Source of the DNA: Chrysomallon squamiferum
Taxonomy: Eukaryota > Mollusca > Gastropoda > Neomphalida > Peltospiridae
Reading direction: 5' to 3'
NCBI GenBank assembly: GCA_012295275.1
Contig: CM022668.1
Location: 2,677,989-2,690,488 of the forward strand
DNA: 12,500 nucleotides
The notes under the pieces were generated by a model that was given only the letters and a program-made list of their open reading frames with translations, was not told the origin of the DNA and made no database searches. Positions 1 to 6,533 of the stretch are shown here, piece after piece (position 1 is the first letter of the stretch; each line of letters opens with the position of its first letter). The position numbers and the translations under genes were made by a program.

Positions 1-21
1 AAATTAAAGAGAGATAATTAC

Positions 22-51
22 TCACGTGAATAGAGTGTGTAATTTCACGTG
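22..51. promoter_or_regulatory. Pair of CACGTG E-boxes
   Basis: TCACGTG occurs twice, at 22-28 and 45-51, 23 bp apart. The first copy sits in the 8-bp palindrome TCACGTGA, the form preferred by MiT/TFE and USF-type bHLH-zip factors. A third CACGTG lies at 396-401. The palindromes are seen directly; binding is inference. CpG is otherwise rare here, which makes two close copies mildly notable, but no gene start is visible next to them. Confidence 0.3.

Positions 52-55
<4 letters not shown>

Positions 56-92
<37 letters not shown>
56..92. repeat. (AC)n microsatellite
   Basis: An uninterrupted AC dinucleotide run of about 18 copies. It runs directly into the first unit of the 51-bp tandem repeat, whose inner ACAGACACAC resembles it. 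Alternating purine/pyrimidine DNA of this kind can adopt Z-form. Confidence 0.97.
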
Positions 93-96
<4 letters not shown>

Positions 97-230
97 GAAT
101 ACAGACACACTGCAATGATTTTATAAAGTTTAACTGACACCCAAACTGAATACAGACACACTGCAATGATTTTATAAAGTTTAACTGACACCCAAACTGA
201 ATACAGACACACTGCAATGATGATTTTATG
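92..230. repeat. 51-bp tandem repeat, about 2.7 copies
   Basis: Units start at 92, 143 and 194, each with AAACTGAATACAGACACACT, giving an exact 51-bp period. The first two units are identical. The third matches to about 221, then gains an extra TGA triplet (GCAATGATGATTTT) and ends near 230. Near-identity between copies means a recent duplication. Stops occur in the frames examined, so this is non-coding. Confidence 0.95.
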
Positions 231-359
231 CATGAGAGGATTTTGTAACGTTTGTACCAGTGTAGTTTATGTTAAAGTTGTTTTTTATCGTGTAACATAC
301 ATACATGTTTTTCAAGTGTTTGTCAAGGTTGGTTACCTTGACTGAAGTGCCTGGGAAAG

Positions 360-421
360 TGAAACTGTCTGTTTTCATTCACACACCCACACACACACGT
401 GTTTACACGTAGACAGTTTCA
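360..421. repeat. Inverted repeat, 11-bp perfect arms
   Basis: TGAAACTGTCT (360-370) is exactly complementary to AGACAGTTTCA (411-421), with a 40-bp interior. The 3' part of the interior holds a second palindrome, ACGTGT-TT-ACACGT (397-410). The result is a hairpin-capable segment just upstream of the (TG)n tract. It could be the end of a small mobile element or chance; no target-site duplication was seen. Confidence 0.6.
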
Positions 422-469
422 TCAAAATGAGATAAAGATAAAAAGTCTGTATGTCTGTTTTAGCTGTTT

Positions 470-473
<4 letters not shown>

Positions 474-515
<42 letters not shown>

Positions 516-598
516 GTGTGTTTGTGGGTGTGGGTGGGTGTGGGTGTGTGTGGGTGATGGTGTGTGGGTGTGTGTGGGTGTGGGTGTGTGTGTGTGAG
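474..598. repeat. (TG)n tract with GGG interruptions
   Basis: About 19 pure TG copies (474-512) are followed by a mixed TG/TGGG tract to 598. GGG triplets lie at 514, 526, 532, 536, 542, 552, 566, 576 and 582. The minus strand reads as a Thr/His open frame, which is only the translation of the microsatellite. Confidence 0.96.
526..544 (+). other. G-quadruplex motif in the TG tract
   Basis: Four GGG runs (526-528, 532-534, 536-538, 542-544) are separated by loops of 3, 1 and 3 bases. This satisfies the standard G3+N1-7 pattern with short loops, and further GGG runs on both sides offer alternative folds. The motif is seen; folding is inference. Confidence 0.6.
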
Positions 599-690
599 TA
601 TATATGTGTGTTAGTGTGTATATGAATGTGTATTTGTGTGTGTGAATATGTAAAGGTTTTTTCTGATATGTTTGTGAAATATAATTTAGT

Positions 691-757
691 TGAAATATTA
701 ACATATATGAAATATTAACATATATAAAATATTAACGTATGAATTATTAACATATAG
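691..757. repeat. 17-bp tandem repeat, 4 copies
   Basis: Units TGAAATATTAACATATA start at 691 and 708 and are identical. A 15-bp variant starts at 725 (lacks TA, has ACGTA) and a fourth, TGAATTATTAACATATA, at 740. It is AT-rich and non-coding. Confidence 0.88.
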
Positions 758-1141
758 GCTTATAAAATACAAAGAATATTTTACCTTTCATTTTTTTTTT
801 TGCCCACACAATTTCTCTGTATTGTCTAGATATTTTTATTTTTATATATTGCGTAGTTTTATTTTATATTAATAAAATTTTCAAACACAAGACTTTAGAA
901 AAAATAAAAAAAATAAAAAAAAATAAAATAATAATAATAATAATGATAATTTTGCAGATAAAAACCAACAAAATTTGACTGCTTGTTTTATCTTTGAAAC
1001 CAATAAACTTTTAGGCTAAAGAAACAAAATATTTTTTTCTTCTTTTTCCTGAACAAATGTTAAGTTTTATTTTTTATTTTTTTGTAAACCAGTGACCCAA
1101 TTCTCAAAATCAGCCTTTCTCTTTCATTGATTTTTTTTTTT
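758..1141. other. AT-rich spacer without a gene
   Basis: I see no gene here. The stretch holds T and A homopolymers (poly-T near 790-802, 1070-1083 and 1130-1142), an A-rich (AAATA)n run at 898-925 and an (ATA)n run at about 926-950. No conserved motif was recognised. Confidence 0.75.
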
Positions 1142-1208
1142 TAAGCCCTCTTAATGCGCGATTTTTTTATTTTCTTTGTGCTGCTGTAACTCTCTCTCTC
1201 TCTGTTCC

Positions 1209-1233
1209 TGTGTTGTTGTTTTTTAACAACACA
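1209..1233. other. Perfect 9-bp stem hairpin
   Basis: TGTGTTGTT (1209-1217) pairs exactly with AACAACACA (1225-1233) across the 7-nt loop GTTTTTT. It follows a short (CT)n run (1191-1204). It lies in a segment (1142-1375) with several CpGs (1157, 1159, 1269, 1287, 1321, 1349, 1373), unusual for this window. No transcript end or start can be proved. Confidence 0.45.
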
Positions 1234-1379
1234 TGTTTTCCCTGGACTGAAGTAATCTCTGACAGAAACGATCATTTTAACAAGCTCGACTGTTAATAAT
1301 CACATGATTCACTGCAACACGAGCAGTTCCAGTCAACTCTGCTTTGTCGAAACTTTACTGGGGTTTTTTTCTCGTTTTT

Positions 1380-1808
1380 TTAAATTTTATATAATTCTTC
1401 CAGATTGAGTGGATTATAAATTAATCCTGACAGAACTGGAGTAGTTCTAATTGTCATTAACAATGAGTTTAACTTTGTCTCTGGATTATATAACTTGTGT
1501 TTGTTCATGGTAATCAATGGATGTTTTTTTTTATCATCTTGTGGATATATTTTTGTCAGTGATGATAAATGTGAAATTATTTCAGATTGTGGGTAGGTTT
1601 GATCAGTGCTGACACTGATTATGTAAAAGGATTTTGAAGAAAAAAAATAATCTTTATTTTTCAATGATGATGAAGTTAATTTGCAGTTTGATGAAAATAG
1701 CTTGCACCTGTCAAAATCTGTTTTGTTGAAATGTTGAAGGAAAAGGAAAAAATTGTTGAAGAATTTTTCTTGAGGTTTACATTTAAAAACAGAAAAAACA
1801 AAAAACAA
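1380..1808 (-). pseudogene. Decayed LTR-retrotransposon integrase-like open frame
   Basis: A 142-codon frame, open between stops from 1814 down to the TAA at 1380-1382. The first ATG is far inside, so no proper start is seen. A stop-free run this long is unusual in DNA this AT-rich. Residues 72-75 read YPQS and residues 121-125 read RTTPV. This order and spacing (about 49 residues) resemble the end of the catalytic core and following region of Ty3/gypsy-type integrases. The weaker stretch 27-48 (FNKTDF ... SSNCKLTSSS) could match the segment around the second catalytic Asp. The Asp would be Ser, the catalytic Glu expected after YPQS is not evident, and the Gly after it is missing. It is therefore not an active enzyme. 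No LTR, primer-binding site, reverse transcriptase or zinc-binding region was found. An unrelated lineage-specific protein or a chance open frame remain possible. Confidence 0.42.
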
Positions 1809-2042
1809 AGAAAATTACTGATGTAAAGTACTAAATGAAAATTTTCTAGAAATATGTAATAGTGGAATATAATGATTATAATATCTTCTTATCAAAACAA
1901 AGGAAAGAGAAAAGATAAAGTGAGGTGATTTTTATTCAACTGGAAATGAAATCAGGAAATTCTGAGTTACTCTGAATTTTTGTGAATGTCTGTTTTCATG
2001 TAATATAATATCCTTTGTGTTTTTTAGTGGTTTTTTAATTAT

Positions 2043-2160
2043 TATTGTTACTACAACAACAACAACTACTATTACTGCTACTACTATTAATATTATTATT
2101 ATTACTACTACTACTACTACTACTATTATTATTATCATTAGTTTGTTGTTGTTGTTGTTT
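2043..2160. repeat. Compound triplet repeat with inverted AAC/GTT ends
   Basis: TAC and TAT triplets dominate 2067-2135. They are flanked by (ACA)n at 2053-2066 and by (GTT)5 at 2145-2159, which are complementary, so the array can fold with AAC/GTT arms. Open frames on both strands (poly-Leu on plus, poly-Val/Ile on minus) are translations of the repeat. Confidence 0.93.
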
Positions 2161-2396
2161 TGTTTACAGTAATTACAAAAAAAGCTGCAATTTTGCTTAC
2201 CTAGAACAACATAAGTCTAACATAAATATGTTGTTTTGTTTTATTAAATGTTAATTTTTTGTTTTCATGTTCTAACAATAAACTTTGTTATATATTTTAA
2301 TTAACTGGTGAATAATAATGCTATTTGGTTCAAGGAACTTGTTGTGATATTTTGTATGTTATGTTAATGCAAAAAGATAAAAATGTAACAAATTAT

Positions 2397-2770
2397 TAGA
2401 GCAAATTAGTGTAACAAGTTATAAATGGTAACAAGTTTGTGTAACAACTAACAAGTAACTGTTGTAATTAGTGTAAAAACTGTAACCAAACTAACTAGTG
2501 TAACTAAATGTAATGGTTACAAACTGTCAGAAGTTGAATATAATTTAGTGTAACAAGTTACAAACTGTTACAAGCCACATATTATAAGTTAGGATAACAG
2601 ATGTAACAAATTGTAACTAGTAAACATAAAAGTTACAAACAAGTTACATAGAGTATAACATGCAACTAGTGTAACAAATTACAAACTGTCACAAATCACA
2701 AATTATAACAGTGTAACAACTGTGAAAAATTGTAACTAGTCTGACAAGTAACAAATTGTAACAACTGTTA
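2397..2770. repeat. Degenerate GTAAC/GTTAC minisatellite
   Basis: About 370 bp saturated with GTAAC, GTTAC and their variants (TGTAACAA, GTTACAAACTGT, TAGTGTAAC). A longer unit is visible: TAGTGTAACAA ... ACAAACTGT ... CAAATTGTAACTAGT recurs from 2546 and again from 2667, a period of about 121 bp with an internal gap. Because GTAAC and GTTAC are reverse complements and both are frequent, short hairpins such as GTAACAAGTTAC (2550-2561) are common. Stops are frequent, so it is non-coding. Confidence 0.85.
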
Positions 2771-2835
2771 AATATTTTCTTTTATTATTTAGTTAAATTA
2801 AAGATTAATTGTTTACAAAACTTGCCACCTTGGTT

Positions 2836-2874
2836 TTCATTCATTCATTCATTCATCCATCCATCTATGTATTT
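2836..2874. repeat. CATT/CATC tetranucleotide run
   Basis: CATT copies followed by CATC copies and a decayed CTATG tail, a small tetranucleotide microsatellite about 75 bp upstream of the candidate exon at 2950. Confidence 0.85.
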
Positions 2875-2949
2875 ATTCACTCTCTCACTCACTGCTACTA
2901 CATGTGAAATTATTCAAGTTGTACTTATTTATTTATTTTATATTTTCAG

Positions 2950-2988
2950 GTGATGACAACTTGCGTTCCTCAAGTCAGTAATGAATTG
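2950..2988 (+). CDS. Candidate 39-nt in-frame internal exon
   Basis: A T-rich stretch ending in TATTTTCAG (2941-2949) gives a good 3' splice site, and TTG|GTGAGTAG (donor GT at 2989-2990) gives a near-consensus 5' splice site. The 39 nt between them form 13 complete codons, reading VMTTCVPQVSNEL. The other two frames contain stops. CTACTAC near 2895 could serve as a branch region. The peptide is not recognised. If real it is a microexon-sized phase-0 exon of a plus-strand gene whose other exons lie outside or are not visible. The inverted-repeat element starts only 26 bp after the donor. A chance pair of splice-like sites is quite possible. Confidence 0.3.
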
Positions 2989-3014
2989 GTGAGTAGAGAG
3001 AAATTTTTTATATC

Positions 3015-3405
3015 TGTGACCCATCACAACAAATCAAGTCTTAAGTCACATTTTGGCTTTGTAAAAAAGTTCAGGTTCCTGACACCACAAGTTTTATTTT
3101 CTCTCTGATCCCTGTGTTATTTCTCTATTATTTCTAAAAATAAATGTGCTGGAAGGTGATACAGCTGGCAAAAAATCTTCTGTGTTTCCTCAGAAAATAA
3201 CGTATCCAGCAAATAAAATTGATCTGAAATACACTTAGGATAAATATCTATCAATTTTGTCACTGGATCAAAGAGATAATGTATATATAAAACCATTTTT
3301 AACAAAATATCAAAATCAAAATTTCTTGTGTCCTGCCACTATTGTTGAATAAAGCTCAGAATTTGGTTATGTGACTTGTGACTTGATTTAATATGATGGG
3401 TTACA
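3015..3405. mobile_element. 391-bp element with 37-bp terminal inverted repeats
   Basis: 3015-3051 and the reverse complement of 3369-3405 match at 31 of 37 positions. The arms share ACCCATCA, AAATCAAGTC and AAGTCACAT. Similarity stops abruptly on both sides, as expected of terminal inverted repeats of a MITE-like non-autonomous DNA transposon. The outer ends are TGTGACCC and GGGTTACA. No clear target-site duplication is visible; the right flank is a poly-T run that obscures it. The interior is not self-complementary. It holds a minus-strand open frame and an AATAAA signal. The superfamily cannot be assigned. Confidence 0.55.
3117..3335 (-). CDS. Unrecognised minus-strand open frame, possible terminal exon
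   Basis: Seventy-two codons end at TAA (3117-3119). The frame opens just after TAG at 3336-3338, which could be the AG of a splice acceptor (CAACAATAG). The first ATG is at about residue 22. The protein is not low-complexity and mixes charged and aromatic residues; near the middle it reads DPVTKLIDIYPK and it ends LEIIEK. On the minus strand an AATAAA lies at 3093-3098, about 20 nt past the stop, as for a short 3' UTR. It sits wholly within the inverted-repeat element, so it may be part of the transposon or captured exon sequence. Frames of this length also arise by chance here. No family recognised. Confidence 0.22.
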   Translation of the reverse strand, partial: QDTRNFDFDILLKMVLYIHYLFDPVTKLIDIYPKCISDQFYLLDTLFSEETQKIFCQLYHLPAHLFLEIIEK

Positions 3406-3688
3406 TTTTTTTTTTTTATTAATACAAAGTACTGTGTTCAGATATAATTATATTTAATACAGTTCTGCTTGCATTGAAATAAATCTTTGTGTGCAATTTT
3501 GTGACAAACCTATAAATTACAAATCTGGTTTTAGCTAATAAAATTGGTGTGGAATTAGAATAAATCTTTATGTGAGTGTAATATAAATAATTATTTGTCA
3601 GCAGTGTGTTATTAACTTATATTTCATTGTCATATTAACCCAGATATCAACACAATGATGTTTCAATGTTTTGTGTGTATGTGACCAT
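3406..3688. other. AT-rich spacer
   Basis: No gene seen. It starts with a poly-T run. AATAAATCTTT occurs twice (near 3477 and 3559), a weak direct repeat that may be chance. Confidence 0.6.
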
Positions 3689-3743
3689 GAGAGAGAGAGA
3701 GGGAGGAAGAGAGGGAGAGAGAAAAAGAGAGAGGGAGAGAGAG

Positions 3744-3794
<51 letters not shown>

Positions 3795-3795
3795 A

Positions 3796-3888
<93 letters not shown>
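3689..3888. repeat. 200-bp polypurine (GA)n tract
   Basis: Only purines on the plus strand apart from one T at 3801. The first 70 bases are mixed GGA/GAAA; the rest is mostly pure GA. Mirror-symmetric polypurine DNA of this kind can form a triplex (H-DNA), and GAGAG is the core site of GAGA-type factors. The Arg/Glu frame on plus and the Leu/Ser frame on minus are repeat translations. Confidence 0.97.
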
Positions 3889-3890
<2 letters not shown>

Positions 3891-4416
3891 TAATTATACG
3901 TGTCATATAATATTGGATTTTTTTCAAATTAAAATATTTATATTTACAACCATTAGTCATTGTTTGGAAACTGACATTTTTTTGACATTACTCAGCAAGT
4001 ATTTCCTAACAATCACCAATAAAAAAACAAAAAAAACAAACAAAACAAAACGTTCCTTGTAAACTGGTACTAACTGAAAAACTCGGTATTTCAGAATGAG
4101 AGAAATGAAACAGCTAAGTGATTTATGTGTAAAACTTGTCTCTAAATTCTCAGTAAAGAATGAATGAATCACATAATTTACTTAGCACTGCACTGAAAAA
4201 TATATGAGTTAGCACTGAATCACTGAACTTGATGACTAACAAACCAAGACTTGTACCTGATTATTTATACTGATGTTAATCTTGCATTGTGTAAAAGTTT
4301 TCACAAAACAGTAATTTAGTTTCTAAAATACAACAGAATTCTTGATTTAGGTAAGAAATATTATAATACACAAATGATGAACAAAATTTTAGTATATATG
4401 AAAATAGGTAGATATA
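3889..4416. other. AT-rich spacer without a gene
   Basis: No gene seen. Contains an A-rich run with AAAAC units at 4020-4050 (its minus strand gives a Phe/Val-rich open frame, rejected), a few CACTGAA echoes near 4187-4230, and otherwise unique-looking sequence. Confidence 0.6.
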
Positions 4417-4765
4417 GACAGACAGACAGACATATAGATGATAATACCATTAACACTAACAATAAAAACAATAACAACTATTAATGTTAAAATTAAAAAA
4501 AAAGAAAATGGTAATGTTAATGTTTTTCTATATAGGTCAGTCTACTTAAAGAAAACTTATATTAATAATAGAAACAGCAGTTATAACAATAACAATGGTA
4601 AATGTTTTATATTTCTGCAAAGTAGGTCATTTTTAAGTATAACAAAAAAAAAAAAAATCAATAAAATTCAAGGCCAGCTGCAACAACAACAAAAAAATCT
4701 AGTATTTATTTATGATAAGCTGTTATACAGTGTATATTTCATATATTCATGCCATGCTCTGAGAT
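4417..4765. other. AT-rich spacer with short simple repeats
   Basis: Begins with a (GACA)n microsatellite at 4417-4431. It then holds A-rich sequence with ACAATAAC echoes and a short CAA triplet run at 4680-4692. A 124-codon plus-strand frame (4438-4812) is Asn/Lys-rich, driven by A-runs, and is not judged real. Confidence 0.6.
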
Positions 4766-4918
4766 ATCATGTACATATACCACATTATATTAAACAGGTA
4801 TTTTGTGTTTAATATAAATGTCTAACAGATAAATATATATATGTTTAATATGTATACATCATGTACATATAACACACTATATCAAAGAGGTATTTTGAAT
4901 TTGATATAAATGTTGAAT
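4766..4918. repeat. Direct duplication of a ~60-bp hairpin unit
   Basis: Copy 1 (4766-4826) and copy 2 (4858-4918) are 92 bp apart and match at 49 of the first 56 positions. Each folds: copy 1 has a perfect 12-bp stem (4785-4796 with 4806-4817), copy 2 a perfect 9-bp stem (4878-4886 with 4900-4908). Both have a central GGTATTTTG and outer ACA/TGT pairs. One T:A pair of copy 1 is C:G in copy 2. Function unknown. Confidence 0.8.
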
Positions 4919-5006
4919 GGAAATACGTATAAGTATAATAATACAGGAATTTAAAAAATAGATATGAAATATTTAAAATACCTTCACACATGTATCTGTG
5001 TATGTA

Positions 5007-5010
<4 letters not shown>

Positions 5011-5056
<46 letters not shown>

Positions 5057-5060
5057 TGTC

Positions 5061-5152
<92 letters not shown>

Positions 5153-5165
5153 TGTGTGTGTGTGT

Positions 5166-5245
<80 letters not shown>
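5011..5245. repeat. Long (TG)n microsatellite
   Basis: About 235 bp of TG with a few CTG interruptions (near 5055-5065, 5151, 5169 and 5198). Cys/Val frames on plus and His/Thr frames on minus are repeat translations. Confidence 0.98.
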
Positions 5246-5247
<2 letters not shown>

Positions 5248-5443
5248 AAAAGAGATATTAGACATTTAAACAGTGATTGTAACACACAGCTGTGGTTTAG
5301 TCAAGCTACCTGAGTAACAGGCTGTGTCTGCTGTAAGAAAAATGCTGCAGGAATCTTCCAGTCTATTTATAGAACATTACAAATAAACAAAGTTTCCATA
5401 AGGTTTGTTTCTGAGCAGTGTGCAGAGTATCAAGTTACCTACA
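5246..5443. other. Spacer of mixed composition
   Basis: No gene seen. Less AT-rich than its surroundings, with CAGCTG (5287-5292) and a TATTTATAG (5365-5373) that could be a TATA-like box for a plus-strand start upstream of the CpG cluster at 5612. This is weak. Confidence 0.4.
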
Positions 5444-5492
5444 CTTTCTCTCTCTGTCTCTCTCTCTCTGTCTCTCTCTCTGTCTCTGTCTG
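5444..5492. repeat. (CT)n / CTGT microsatellite
   Basis: A pyrimidine-rich tract of CT copies with regular TGT interruptions. Confidence 0.95.
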
Positions 5493-5600
5493 TTGAGTGA
5501 AACACACAAGTCTGCCCATCCCCTGTTGTATTCATTCCAGCAGTGACAACATGGATGTTTGTCATTTTTCAACATGAATACTTTGTCTGTGCTGAGAAGA

Positions 5601-5636
5601 AGCAGGTTAGGTCGAGTCTCGTCTACATAACCTGCT
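5601..5636. other. Hairpin, perfect 9-bp stem, 18-nt loop
   Basis: AGCAGGTTA (5601-5609) is exactly complementary to TAACCTGCT (5628-5636). The loop carries two CpGs and the near-palindrome CGAGTCTCG. It lies at the 5' edge of the CpG-bearing segment. It could be a paired transcription-factor site or an RNA hairpin in a 5' UTR; the sequence alone does not decide. Confidence 0.5.
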
Positions 5637-5840
5637 GATTGTGCTGCTACTGCTGCTGTTGTTGTTGTTTAATTACCACGCTCGACAACGTTTCCCTCAG
5701 ATGAAAAGATTTTCAGTTTTGTTGAAGATAAAATTTTCTCTTCTCAGGTTTTTACGAGTTTTTGGACGAAGATTTTAAAACGTTTTGTGGAATATTTTCA
5801 AATTGAAGAAGATTTTTTTGAAGTTTTTGAAAATACGTTT
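5612..5840 (+). promoter_or_regulatory. CpG cluster, possible promoter or 5' UTR
   Basis: About nine CpGs fall in 225 bp (near 5613, 5620, 5680, 5684, 5690, 5754, 5767, 5782, 5836), whereas hundreds of neighbouring bases have none. Downstream to 6100 the plus strand is poor in C and rich in T and G. A candidate start codon with splice donor follows at 6223. This arrangement suggests a plus-strand gene start. No clear TATA or initiator decides the transcription start. Confidence 0.3.
5641..5671. repeat. CTG to TTG triplet run
   Basis: GCTGCTACTGCTGCTG grades into GTTGTTGTTGTTT, a short triplet repeat between the hairpin and the CpG-richest stretch. Confidence 0.85.
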
Positions 5841-6108
5841 TTTCATACTGGATTTTAAAATAATTTGAAAGGATTTTGTTTCCAGGAGATTTTATTAAAA
5901 AAGAGATTAAGAAATAGATTATTATTTTTTATAAAAAATTTTTTTTTAGAAAAGTATATTTTGTTGAAAATTTTAAATTTTCACATTTTGGGAATTATTG
6001 ACTTTCTTGAACTAATTGAAAACATTTTTTTTAAAAGTTTAAATATATAAATTTGAAGGATTTTTGTGAAGGATTTTTCTAATTTTGTTAAAAACTTAAA
6101 CAACATTT

Positions 6109-6130
6109 AAAAAAAAAAAAAAAAAAAAAA
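6109..6130. repeat. A22 homopolymer
   Basis: Twenty-two consecutive A residues about 90 bp upstream of the candidate ATG at 6223. It could be the tail of a retroposed sequence or a slippage tract. If the ATG exon is real, its 5' boundary probably lies downstream of this run. Confidence 0.95.
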
Positions 6131-6222
6131 TTCATTGTTCTGTCTGGATTGTTGAGGAAAATACAAATAATCTCATTTTCGAAAGTCACCTTTCTTCATT
6201 CTGAAATTGATTGATTGAAAAC

Positions 6223-6231
6223 ATGACAAAG
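6223..6231 (+). CDS. Candidate first coding codons MTK before a splice donor
   Basis: GAAAACATGACAAAG|GTATGT: the ATG at 6223 has A at -3, and three codons later AAG|GTATGT (donor GT at 6232-6233) is a strong 5' splice-site match. Initial coding exons this short are common where introns are long. The exon leaves phase 0, compatible with phase-0 exons downstream, but no acceptor with a convincing exon is seen in the remaining 6.2 kb. The 5' limit is unknown; an acceptor-like GTTGAG near 6156 or a start in the CpG cluster are both possible. Product unknown. Confidence 0.3.
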
Positions 6232-6533
6232 GTATGTAGCATTTTTATATCTATATATCCCTCCAGTTATGTGTTTAGATAAAGAAATACAGACACAGAC
6301 TGACAGATAGATAATTGTAGTACTTTGTTTTAGCATTTTGATACAATGTTAATACATTATTATACTTTTGTATCACTGTTACATACTAATACATTGTTAT
6401 TTATTTTTCTAAGTTAATACATTGTTAAACTGTCCAGTTTGAACTTAGTAATTAATATATGTAATTGTTTAACATGTTATATCTTAATAATGATGATGAC
6501 GATAACAACAACAACTACAACAATTATATAATT

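Noticed and set aside
375-704. Thr/His/Pro-rich minus-strand open frame of 109 codons
   Set aside because: It translates the TG microsatellite; outside the repeat it has no protein-like sequence.
1140-1960. Long terminal repeats flanking the integrase-like frame
   Set aside because: No direct repeat with TG...CA ends, primer-binding site or polypurine tract could be found on either side within the window.
2397-2770. CRISPR-like array
   Set aside because: Repeats are degenerate, not regularly spaced and present in both orientations, and the window is eukaryotic in character.
3598-3960. Leu/Ser and Arg/Glu open frames in the GA tract
   Set aside because: Both are direct translations of dinucleotide repeats. 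The same holds for frames at 4845-5313, 7255-7695, 9295-9696 and 11845-12485.
4438-4812. 124-codon plus-strand open frame
   Set aside because: Asn/Lys/Gln-rich from A-runs and CAA triplets; it runs into the hairpin duplication and shows no domain.
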